Source of the DNA: Burkholderiales bacterium | GTDB lineage: Bacteria > Pseudomonadota > Gammaproteobacteria > Burkholderiales > SG8-39 | Assembly (NCBI GenBank): GCA_017880745.1 | Contig: JADGRR010000085.1 | Location: forward strand, 1-9,267 | Direction: 5' to 3' | Length of the DNA: 9,267 nucleotides | Shown here: positions 1 through 5,961 of the stretch, in pieces | How the letters are laid out: each line of letters starts with the position of its first letter | Numbering within the stretch: the first letter of the stretch is position 1 | Program-made: the position numbers and the translations under genes | The notes under the pieces: generated by a model | Databases searched by the model: none | What the model was told of the DNA's origin: nothing | What the model saw: only the letters and a program-made list of their open reading frames with translations

Positions 1-1
1 T

Positions 2-421
2 GCGCGCGCTGGCGGTTTCTCGGTGCTGGCTTCGCTGTGCCTGGCCGACTCCGGCGATTTTTTCGGTACCCTGCGCATGCACTGGCAGCAGCTCCCGGCG
101 ATGCACCTGGGCATGACTGTAGGTGGTCTCGCGACCGTGCCCTTGATGCGCAGCTTGCGCCGGCACTGCCGCCGGCAATTTTGCGCGCAACTGGTGCAGA
201 ATCTCGCCTGTTCCGCATGGATGATCGTTGGCATGGCCGTTGGCACGATCGCCTTCATGCACCTTGCCGCCTGGTCCGGCGGGCACGGGTCTGCAGCCAT
301 GCTGGGCGGCATGTTCGGCGGCATGGTGTGGGGCATGGTGGCGAGTGTGGCGATGTATCGTTTCTGGTTTTGGCTGAAACAGCTGCGCGACCAACAAACT
401 TTGCGGCAGACGCGGTTATGA
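2..421 (+). CDS. Met/His-rich membrane protein, 3' part
   Basis: I do not recognise this protein. The frame is open through the left edge, so the true start probably lies outside the window; inside it the first start-like codon is GTG at 23. Numbered from that GTG (132 residues), hydrophobic stretches at about 26-42, 61-83 and 91-118 suggest at least three membrane segments, separated by a basic loop (about 43-51) and ending in a charged tail. The part seen has 12 internal methionines and three Met-His pairs (19-20, 27-28, 79-80). The last hydrophobic segment has Gly-Met every four residues (96-97, 100-101, 104-105), giving a GxxxGxxxG face suited to helix packing. It ends with TGA 77 bp before tyrS. 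Codon use and frame length support a real gene over the overlapping frame at 37-474. A metal-related role is only a guess from composition. Confidence 0.55.
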   Translation, partial: ARAGGFSVLASLCLADSGDFFGTLRMHWQQLPAMHLGMTVGGLATVPLMRSLRRHCRRQFCAQLVQNLACSAWMIVGMAVGTIAFMHLAAWSGGHGSAAMLGGMFGGMVWGMVASVAMYRFWFWLKQLRDQQTLRQTRL

Positions 422-452
422 ATAAGAGGCCATTTCAGAATTACCGCAATGA

Positions 453-492
453 CCCCCGGTCTAGGGGAGTATGAGGGGAGGTATCCCCTCAT
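453..492 (+). promoter_or_regulatory. tyrS leader with alternative hairpins
   Basis: The bases just before tyrS hold a perfect 8-bp inverted repeat, ATGAGGGG (471-478) and CCCCTCAT (485-492), with a 6-base loop. It ends six bases before the start codon. Upstream, CCCCC (453-457) can pair with GGGG at 464-467 or with GGGG at 475-478, so two hairpins compete. AGGGGAG is repeated 11 bases apart (463-469, 474-480). The only good ribosome-binding sequence, GGAGG (477-481), is half inside the stem and sits 17 bases from the ATG, longer than usual. The repeats are seen directly. A role in controlling tyrS translation, or as a weak terminator for the upstream gene (there is no T-run), is inference. 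Confidence 0.4.
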
Positions 493-498
493 TTCGAA

Positions 499-1713
499 AT
501 GAACTCCGAGAATGCCTTTGTCGAACTTGAACGCGGCAGTGCCGGGATCTTCCCTGAAGAGGCGTTCCGCGCCCAGTTGCTGAACGCCTCCCGGAGGCGC
601 CGGCCGCTGCGGATCAAGGCCGGCTTCGACCCCACCGCCAAGGGCTTGCATCTCGGTCATGCGCTGCTGCTCGACAGAATGCGCGCCTTCCAGAATGCGG
701 GACACGAAGTTACCTTCCTGATCGGCGACTTCACCGCCAGGATCGGCGACCCGTCGGGAACCACGCGCGAGCCGCTCGGGCGCGAACAGGTCGAGGCCAA
801 CGCGCAGAGCTACCGCGAACAGGCGTTCAAGGTGCTCGACCCGGAGCGCACCACCATTGAATTCAACTCGAGCTGGCTGGCGAAGATCGACGCGGAAAGC
901 CTGCGGCGGCTGGCCGTGCAAGCGCCGTTGAGTGACGATTTCAGCGCCCACTTCGCGGATGGCAAGCCCATCGACTTCGGTGCTTCGCTGTACCCGTTGC
1001 TGCAGGGTTATGACTCGGTGGTGCTGCAAGCCGATGTGGAACTGGGCGGGACCGACCAGAAATTCAATATGCTCATGGGCCGCCACCTGCAGCGGGCGTA
1101 CGCGCAGAAGCCGCAGTCGGTCGTCATGGTGCCGCTGCTCGAAGGCCTGGACGGCGTTGACAAGATGAGCAAGTCGCTCGGCAATGCCATTGGCCTGGAT
1201 GAGCCAGCGGAGGCGATGCTGCAGAAGATCATGTCGCTGTCCGATAGCCTGATGTGGCGCTATTTCGATCTACTGTCCAAGCGTGCGCCTGCCGATATCC
1301 AGCAATTGAAATGGAGCGTCGGTGCAGGCGCCAATCTTCTGGCCATCAAGATGGATCTGGGCGTGGAGATTGCCGCGCGCTTCCACAGTCGCGGCGTGGT
1401 AGAGGCCGCCCGCGAGGCGTTCATGGCCCAGTTTCCGCAGGCGGCTCAGCCGAACGGCATACTCGATATTCATGTCGCAGCCCAGGCAGAAGGCATGCGC
1501 CTTAACCGCGTGCTGATGGAGGCCGGCCTGGCCGCGAGCAGTGCCGAAGGCAACCGCCTGATCGATGAGCGCGCCGTGCGGGTGAATCAGCAGTGCGTGG
1601 AAGATCGGGCACTGGTGCTTACGCCCGGTCCGAGCTACCTGCTGCAGGTAGGAGCAGTGCGTGTTGCGCGAGTGACGTTGCGGCCCATCATGTCGCGCGC
1701 GGCTGGGCGATGA
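499..1713 (+). CDS. tyrS: tyrosyl-tRNA synthetase (TyrZ-type, divergent)
   Basis: Class I aminoacyl-tRNA synthetase that activates tyrosine with ATP and charges tRNA-Tyr in the cytoplasm; 404 residues, normal for the family. The Rossmann catalytic domain has the HIGH-type motif HLGH at 51-54 after GFDPTA, IGDPSG near 78-83, and the tyrosine-pocket pattern Y-x3-Q-x2-D in YPLLQGYD, followed by GGTDQ. KMSKS is at 222-226. An S4 RNA-binding domain occupies about 333-395. A lysine replaces the Tyr34 of the E. coli/Bacillus TyrS type, as is usual in the TyrZ branch. An in-frame stop at 472-474 makes ATG 499 the first possible start. Several normally well-conserved stretches differ: the segment before SDDF reads AVQAPL rather than the usual VARMLER-like run, and DFGASLYP replaces the usual IHEFLYP. 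It could therefore be a second, specialised copy. No tyrosine-metabolism or antibiotic genes lie nearby. Confidence 0.95.
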   Translation: MNSENAFVELERGSAGIFPEEAFRAQLLNASRRRRPLRIKAGFDPTAKGLHLGHALLLDRMRAFQNAGHEVTFLIGDFTARIGDPSGTTREPLGREQVEANAQSYREQAFKVLDPERTTIEFNSSWLAKIDAESLRRLAVQAPLSDDFSAHFADGKPIDFGASLYPLLQGYDSVVLQADVELGGTDQKFNMLMGRHLQRAYAQKPQSVVMVPLLEGLDGVDKMSKSLGNAIGLDEPAEAMLQKIMSLSDSLMWRYFDLLSKRAPADIQQLKWSVGAGANLLAIKMDLGVEIAARFHSRGVVEAAREAFMAQFPQAAQPNGILDIHVAAQAEGMRLNRVLMEAGLAASSAEGNRLIDERAVRVNQQCVEDRALVLTPGPSYLLQVGAVRVARVTLRPIMSRAAGR

Positions 1714-1792
1714 GCACGGTGCATCACCGCATTAAGCGGCAGCCGGTGTAACGCAACGCGCTATTCCATGATTTGTTCTGGCATGCAACTGT

Positions 1793-1797
1793 GGGAG
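1793..1797 (+). promoter_or_regulatory. ribosome binding site favouring mocA start at 1805
   Basis: GGGAG lies seven bases before ATG 1805, a near-ideal spacing. The inner ATG at 1847 is preceded only by a G-rich run without a clear site. This is the main argument for the longer protein, although homology favours a start near 1847. Confidence 0.5.
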
Positions 1798-1804
1798 TGA
1801 GACG

Positions 1805-2485
1805 ATGAGCTGCATATTCAAGGCGGGGGGCGGGCTGTATCCGCGCATGAGGCTGGGTGCGATTCTGCTCGCGGCCGGCGAATCGAAACGCATGAACGGA
1901 GTGAACAAGCTTGCGCTGGAGATTCAAGGGGTGCCATTGCTCAAGCGCGCCCTGTTCGCACTCAGCGGGGCAGGCGTCGACGAGGTCGCGGTGGTGCTTG
2001 GCCACGACTTCGAACGACTCGATCCGTTGATCAGCGCTTTTCCGGTGACAGTCGTGCGCAACGAACGCTATCGCGACGGGCAGATGAGTTCGGTGCGCGC
2101 CGGCCTGGCGGCGTTGCAGGGGCCGTTCAACGCGCTCCTCGTCTGCCCGGCCGATATGCCGCTCTTGAACGCGCAGGACATCCAGGGTCTCATCGGCGCT
2201 TTCAAGAAACGCGAAACCGGCGTCGCCGTCGTGCCCCGGGTCGGCGGCAAGCGCGGCAATCCGATCGTCCTCGACTGGGCTGCATGCGAGGAGATTCTCG
2301 CCGGCGGCTCCGATTTCGGCTGCCGCCAGTTCATCGATCGCAATCCCGACCGGGTGATGGCGTTCGATAGCGGCAACGATCACTACATTGTCGACCTCGA
2401 CTCGCCCGAGGACATCCGTGCGCTGGAGGCCCGGCTCGGTCTGAAGCTCAAGCTTCCCGAGGTCGCGGCCAGCGTCGCCGCCTGA
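1805..2485 (+). CDS. mocA: MocA-like molybdenum cofactor cytidylyltransferase
   Basis: NTP_transf_3 (MobA/MocA) nucleotidyltransferase; by family it transfers CMP from CTP to molybdopterin to give the MCD cofactor of xanthine-dehydrogenase-type hydroxylases. The protein is 226 residues from ATG 1805, or 212 from ATG 1847, where the family usually begins. Numbered from 1847: the nucleotide-binding signature LAAGESKRM is at 8-16 with Lys21 following; a QMSSVRAGL segment typical of MocA comes later; CPADMP at 100-105 carries the metal-binding Asp103; GKRGNP and, near the end, VDLDSPEDI complete the family pattern. The cytidylyl specificity (MocA rather than MobA) is inferred from the SSVRAGL and GKRGNP motifs. 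It follows tyrS by 91 bp on the same strand and converges on the amidohydrolase gene. No molybdenum hydroxylase or XdhC gene is visible, so its client enzyme must lie elsewhere. A general NTP transferase of the same fold is the main alternative. Confidence 0.85.
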   Translation: MSCIFKAGGGLYPRMRLGAILLAAGESKRMNGVNKLALEIQGVPLLKRALFALSGAGVDEVAVVLGHDFERLDPLISAFPVTVVRNERYRDGQMSSVRAGLAALQGPFNALLVCPADMPLLNAQDIQGLIGAFKKRETGVAVVPRVGGKRGNPIVLDWAACEEILAGGSDFGCRQFIDRNPDRVMAFDSGNDHYIVDLDSPEDIRALEARLGLKLKLPEVAASVAA

Positions 2486-2498
2486 TAGTAACGGCGAC
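2474..2498. terminator. hairpin between convergent mocA and amidohydrolase genes
   Basis: GTCGCCG (2474-2480) and CGGCGAC (2492-2498) form a perfect 7-bp stem with an 11-base loop that spans the mocA stop codon and most of the 18-bp convergent gap. Its position suits a shared terminator for both strands. There is no T-run on either side, so intrinsic termination is uncertain. Confidence 0.3.
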
Positions 2499-2503
2499 AA
2501 ACA

Positions 2504-3304
2504 TCAGAAGCCGAACAGCTCGGCTGGCGTGTCCCAGAGCACGACACGGCGCGCGGCCTCATCGGCTATCCACTCCTCGAGCCAGCCCAGGGTCTGCGCG
2601 TAGGAATGGCGGCCCTCGTGCTGGGTCCAGGGCCAGTCGCTGCCCCACAGCAGCCGCGCGGCGCCCAGCCGCGCCAGATAGAAATTGGCATAAGCGCCGG
2701 CATCGCCTGCACCCAGGCGATAAGGTGCGGACAGCTTGACATACACGCGTTGCTTTTCCGCGATGCGCAGCAAAACCTGCACGCCGGGGCAGGCAAGACC
2801 GCGCTTCGCGTCGGGCCGCCCGAAATGATCGATTACGAGCGGCGCCGGGCAGGTTTCGAGCACGCCCAGCAGCGCCGCCATGGCCGCGCCTTCGCTATGG
2901 ACTTCCACATGCCAGCCCAGATCGGCCAGGCATTTGAACACGGCCTTCCATTCGGGCTTTGCGTATGCCTCCGGATGTTCGCGCCCGATGGTGTTCAGGC
3001 GTATGCCGCGCACGCCCAGCGCATTCCATTGCCTGAGCGTCGCCACGGGAATGCCGGGATCGATCACCACCGTGGCGCGCAGCCGCTGCGGCTGCGCGCG
3101 CAGGGTTTCGAGCAGGTAGCTGTTGTCGCTGCCGAGGAAGCTCGGCTGCACCAGCACGCCGTGGCCGACGCCGGCCGCGTCCTGCAGCGCCAGCCATTCC
3201 CCGACCGGCGCCTCGCCGAGCGGCCGGTAGCGCGCTCCCGGTGCGATCGCGCAGGATGCCGCGAACACGTGCGCGTGGGTGTCGATGCGGTTGTCTTTGA
3301 CCAT
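2504..3304 (-). CDS. TIM-barrel amidohydrolase (PDC-lactonase-like)
   Basis: Metal-dependent hydrolase of the Amidohydro_2 family (COG3618 type, which includes 2-pyrone-4,6-dicarboxylate lactonase LigI), 266 residues from ATG 3304. Visible active-site features are the first-strand metal site DTHAH (His10, His12), VEVHSEG (His136), IDHFGRP (His160) and the late-strand WGSDWPW with catalytic-type Asp223. No signal peptide is seen, so it is cytoplasmic. An upstream ATG at 3364 in the same frame would add 20 unconserved residues and overlap the start of the divergent Bug gene; the family start (a few residues before DTHAH) favours 3304. It lies back to back with the Bug gene, a common arrangement for a binding protein and an enzyme acting on the same organic acid or lactone. 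That link, and any substrate, is inference: the family covers lactones, decarboxylations and amide hydrolysis. Confidence 0.9.
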   Translation of the reverse strand: MVKDNRIDTHAHVFAASCAIAPGARYRPLGEAPVGEWLALQDAAGVGHGVLVQPSFLGSDNSYLLETLRAQPQRLRATVVIDPGIPVATLRQWNALGVRGIRLNTIGREHPEAYAKPEWKAVFKCLADLGWHVEVHSEGAAMAALLGVLETCPAPLVIDHFGRPDAKRGLACPGVQVLLRIAEKQRVYVKLSAPYRLGAGDAGAYANFYLARLGAARLLWGSDWPWTQHEGRHSYAQTLGWLEEWIADEAARRVVLWDTPAELFGF

Positions 3305-3356
3305 GATGGCTCGCTGTGGCAGCATCGCACCATACCCCTTCGGCATCGGCCACACA

Positions 3357-4319
3357 ATGAACAATCTGATTACGCGACTGCTCGCGCTGGTGCTGCTTGT
3401 TGTGGCCGCCGGCGCGAGCGCTCAATACCCGGCGAAGCCGATCCGGCTCATCGTCACCTACCCGCCCGGCGGGGGCGCCGACACCATGGCGCGCATCATC
3501 GCGCCCAGGCTCAGCGAACGCCTGGGCCAGCAGATCGTGGTGGAAAACAAGGCCGGCGCCAGCGGCCAGATCGGTGCGGATCTGGTGGCCAAGTCCGCCG
3601 CCGACGGCTACACCATCCTGCTCGATGCTACGGCGTACTCCGTCAATCCGAGCCTGTACCCAAAGCTGCCCTACGACCCGATCAAGGATTTCGCTCCGAT
3701 TACCATACTCGTACGCGTGCCCAACATCCTCGTCGTGGCCCCCGGCTTTGCGCCGAAATCCGTGCAGGAACTCATTGCCTACGCCAAAGCAAGACCCGGC
3801 CAGCTGAGTTACGCCTCGTCGGGCAGCGGTTCGGCGCAGCACCTCGCGGCGGAACTGTTCAAGGTGGGCGCCGGCGTGGACATGGTGCACATTCCGTACA
3901 AGGGCGGCGCTCCGGCAATCGCCGATGTGATGGGCGGACAGGTGCCGATATTCTTCGGCAACATGAGCTCGGCGCTGCCGCACGTGAAATCGGGGAGGGT
4001 GCGGGCGCTGGCGGTGACCGGCAGCAAGCGCTCGGCCAATGTGCCGGAACTGCCCACCATCGCGGAGAGCGGCGTGCCCGGTTACGAGGTGTACGAATGG
4101 AATGGCCTGTTCGCGCCGGCGGGCACGCCCGCCGCCATCGTCAACCGGCTGCAGACCGAGATCGCCAGGATCGTGCAACTCCCGGATGTGAGTGAAAAGC
4201 TCGCCGCGCTGGGGGCGGAGGCGGTCGCGAACACGCCGCAGGAGGCGGCGGCTTTCCTTAAAGCCGAAATCGCCAAGTGGGCGACGGTGGTGAAGCAGGC
4301 CAACATCAAGGCAGAGTAG
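3357..4319 (+). CDS. Bug/TctC-family periplasmic solute-binding protein (first)
   Basis: Periplasmic substrate-binding protein of the tripartite tricarboxylate transporter (TTT) family; 320 residues, the usual size. A signal peptide is clear: MNN, one Arg, a Leu/Val-rich core, then ASA at 20-22 with likely cleavage before Gln23. The first ligand loop YPPGGGAD is at 35-42 and the second, HIPYKGGAP, starts at His178; both match the family consensus. The fold is further marked by VVENKAGASG, YDPIKDFAPI, LAVTGSKRS, ELPTIAESG and NGLFAPAGTP. An in-frame ATG at 3279 would bury the signal peptide, so ATG 3357 is preferred, although no strong ribosome-binding site precedes it. No TctA/TctB genes are nearby: this is an orphan receptor that would have to share a transporter or act in sensing. 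It diverges from the amidohydrolase gene, with no recognisable promoter hexamers in the 52-bp gap. Ligand unknown; carboxylated small molecules are usual. Confidence 0.95.
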   Translation: MNNLITRLLALVLLVVAAGASAQYPAKPIRLIVTYPPGGGADTMARIIAPRLSERLGQQIVVENKAGASGQIGADLVAKSAADGYTILLDATAYSVNPSLYPKLPYDPIKDFAPITILVRVPNILVVAPGFAPKSVQELIAYAKARPGQLSYASSGSGSAQHLAAELFKVGAGVDMVHIPYKGGAPAIADVMGGQVPIFFGNMSSALPHVKSGRVRALAVTGSKRSANVPELPTIAESGVPGYEVYEWNGLFAPAGTPAAIVNRLQTEIARIVQLPDVSEKLAALGAEAVANTPQEAAAFLKAEIAKWATVVKQANIKAE

Positions 4320-4372
4320 AGGCCATGCCGAGTGCCAGACCTTGCCGTATGCAGAGGCCGGCCGAAAATTTC

Positions 4373-4378
4373 TTTAAT
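4373..4378 (+). promoter_or_regulatory. possible -10 box for the nuclease gene
   Basis: TTTAAT matches five of six bases of the sigma-70 -10 consensus and lies in a short AT-rich island (about 4365-4381) within otherwise GC-rich sequence, 35 bases before the ATG at 4414. No -35 hexamer is found at normal spacing (TTGCCG at 4342-4347 is 25 bases away), and the start codon has no obvious ribosome-binding site. Weak call. Confidence 0.25.
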
Positions 4379-4413
4379 ATTGCACGCGTGATCCGAACCG
4401 ACTCTTCATACTC

Positions 4414-5865
4414 ATGCTCTCTCAGCCGCTGATCTTCCTCGACCTCGAGACCACCGGCATGACTGCGGCGCACGAGCGTATCACCGAGATCGGCCTGGTC
4501 GAGGTGGCCAACGACGAATTCGTGGGCAACTGGAGCCAGCTCGTCAATCCGGAAAAGAGCATTCCGCCCTTCATCCAGTCGCTCACCGGCATCACCAACG
4601 AAATGGTGGCGGATGCGCCCACGTTCGAGCAGCTCGCGCCGGCACTGTTCGAGCGCCTCGAGGGCAAAGTCCTGATCGCGCACAACGCGCGCTTCGATTA
4701 CGGTTTCCTCAAGCACGAGTTCGGCCGCCTTGGCATGTCCTACCGCTCGCGCGTGCTGTGCACGGCCAAGCTCTCGCGCAAGCTCTATCCCGAACACCAC
4801 CGCCACAATCTCGACAGCGTGATCGAGCGCCACGGCCTCACCTGCAGCGCGCGCCACCGGGCGCTCGGCGATGCCGAGGTGCTGTGGCAGTTCCTGCAAA
4901 GAATCTACGCCGAGGTGGATACCGAACGCATCGACGCCGCGGTGCAGGCGCAGATGGTGGCGCCCAGCCTGCCGGCCGGATTGTCGGCGGAGGTGCTGGA
5001 CGCGATCCCCGAGACGCCGGGGGTGTATCTGTTCTACGATGGGCTGGGCGCGCCCTTGTACGTCGGCAAGAGCGCAAACCTGCACGCGCGGGTGCGCTCG
5101 CATTTCGCGGGCGAGCATCGCCTGGCCAAGGATATGCGCATCACGCAGCAGGTGACGCGCGTCGACTGGATCGAGACTGCGGGCGAACTCGGCGCGCTGC
5201 TCGCCGAATCGCGGCTGATCAAGGAACTGCTGCCGGTCCACAACCGGCGCGAGCGCCGCGTCGCCAACTTCTACTCCTGGGAATGGGACGGCGCGCTCGA
5301 GAGCCGCGCGCCGTTGCGGCTGGTGACCTCGGGCGATGCCGCAGCGCTGCGGCTGGAGCATCTCTACGGCGCTTTCCGCGCGAAACACGCGGCCGAGGCC
5401 GCGCTCAGGGGTATCGCCGAAGAGCACGGCTTGTGCCCGGTGCTGCTGGGTCTGGAGCCGGCGCGCACGGCCGGCGCGGCCTGCTTCGCGCATCAACTGA
5501 AGCGCTGCCGCGGCGCCTGCTGCGGCAAGGAAAGCACGGCTGTCCACAAGCTGCGGCTGATGCAGGCGCTGCAATCGCTCAGACTCGCGCCATGGCCGTA
5601 CAAGGGGGCGATCGGCCTGCGCGAGCGCGCAGGCGAACGAAGCGAAGTGCATCTGTTCGAGCGCTGGTGCTATCTCGGCACGGCGCGCACCGAGGCCGAA
5701 ATCTACGACAAACTCGAAGTCCGCGGCCGGCCGGTGTTCGACCTCGACATCTACAAGATCCTCAAGCGCGAGCTCGCCAAGCGCACCCGCGGCGTGGCCC
5801 TGATCGAGTTCGGCCCGATGAGCAGTCTGTGGTATCGCGGCGCCGAAGCGCCGGTGCCGGGCTAG
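4414..5865 (+). CDS. DnaQ-like exonuclease / GIY-YIG endonuclease fusion with UvrC-type Cys cluster
   Basis: A 483-residue nuclease with three parts. Residues about 6-165 are a DEDDh 3'-5' exonuclease like DNA polymerase III epsilon, with every metal/catalytic residue present: Asp10 and Glu12 (DLETTG), Asp95 (HNARFD), His148 and Asp153 (HRALGD). Residues about 200-280 are a GIY-YIG domain as in UvrC and Cho: GVY 203-205, YVGKS 216-220, Arg226/Arg228 and the metal-binding Glu265 before the P-x-x-N end. Cysteines then follow as Cys341-x15-Cys357-x7-Cys365-x3-Cys369, with Cys370 adjacent; the CxxHQLKRCxxxC part matches the UvrC region that binds a 4Fe-4S cluster. The C-terminal 100 residues are not recognised; UvrB-binding and RNase-H-like UvrC domains are not seen. 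Probably a DNA repair nuclease that nicks and trims. Annotation pipelines often call such proteins 'DNA polymerase III subunit epsilon' or 'excinuclease Cho'; it is neither exactly. It has its own transcription unit and no partner gene. Confidence 0.93.
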   Translation: MLSQPLIFLDLETTGMTAAHERITEIGLVEVANDEFVGNWSQLVNPEKSIPPFIQSLTGITNEMVADAPTFEQLAPALFERLEGKVLIAHNARFDYGFLKHEFGRLGMSYRSRVLCTAKLSRKLYPEHHRHNLDSVIERHGLTCSARHRALGDAEVLWQFLQRIYAEVDTERIDAAVQAQMVAPSLPAGLSAEVLDAIPETPGVYLFYDGLGAPLYVGKSANLHARVRSHFAGEHRLAKDMRITQQVTRVDWIETAGELGALLAESRLIKELLPVHNRRERRVANFYSWEWDGALESRAPLRLVTSGDAAALRLEHLYGAFRAKHAAEAALRGIAEEHGLCPVLLGLEPARTAGAACFAHQLKRCRGACCGKESTAVHKLRLMQALQSLRLAPWPYKGAIGLRERAGERSEVHLFERWCYLGTARTEAEIYDKLEVRGRPVFDLDIYKILKRELAKRTRGVALIEFGPMSSLWYRGAEAPVPG

Positions 5866-5876
5866 GGACTGTTGTC

Positions 5877-5899
5877 AAAATTGGCACGTCAGCGTGCCA
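5877..5899 (-). terminator. intrinsic terminator of the second Bug gene
   Basis: TGGCACG (5882-5888) and CGTGCCA (5893-5899) form a perfect 7-bp stem with a TCAG loop. Read on the minus strand it is followed by ATTTTGAC, a short T-run, so it best ends transcription of the Bug gene whose stop is at 5962. On the plus strand the hairpin lies 17 bp after the nuclease gene but is followed by TAAAG, so it may act less well there. Confidence 0.55.
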
Positions 5900-5961
5900 T
5901 AAAGCCAGGCAGCGCGCCAGCTACGGCAAAATAAAGTTAAAGAATGTGGTGCTATGTCCAC

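Noticed and set aside
1716..1748. CGGTG/CACCG/CGGTG short repeats after tyrS that could form a small hairpin
   Set aside because: Stems are only five bases with no T-run; chance is likely in this base composition.
2606..4195. 529-codon plus-strand open frame antisense to the amidohydrolase and running into the first Bug gene in another frame
   Set aside because: It crosses two well-supported genes, has the Arg/Ala/Pro/Gln-rich composition typical of out-of-frame GC-rich DNA, and has no recognisable domain.
4344..4363. GCCG...CGGC and GGCCGGCC near the end of the first Bug gene as a terminator
   Set aside because: The possible stems are four bases long or self-complementary without a loop; the following T-rich patch is better read as a weak -10 region.
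4306..5652. 448-codon minus-strand open frame opposite the nuclease gene
   Set aside because: It is a shadow of the exonuclease/GIY-YIG frame, whose catalytic motifs are intact; the antisense product has no family features.
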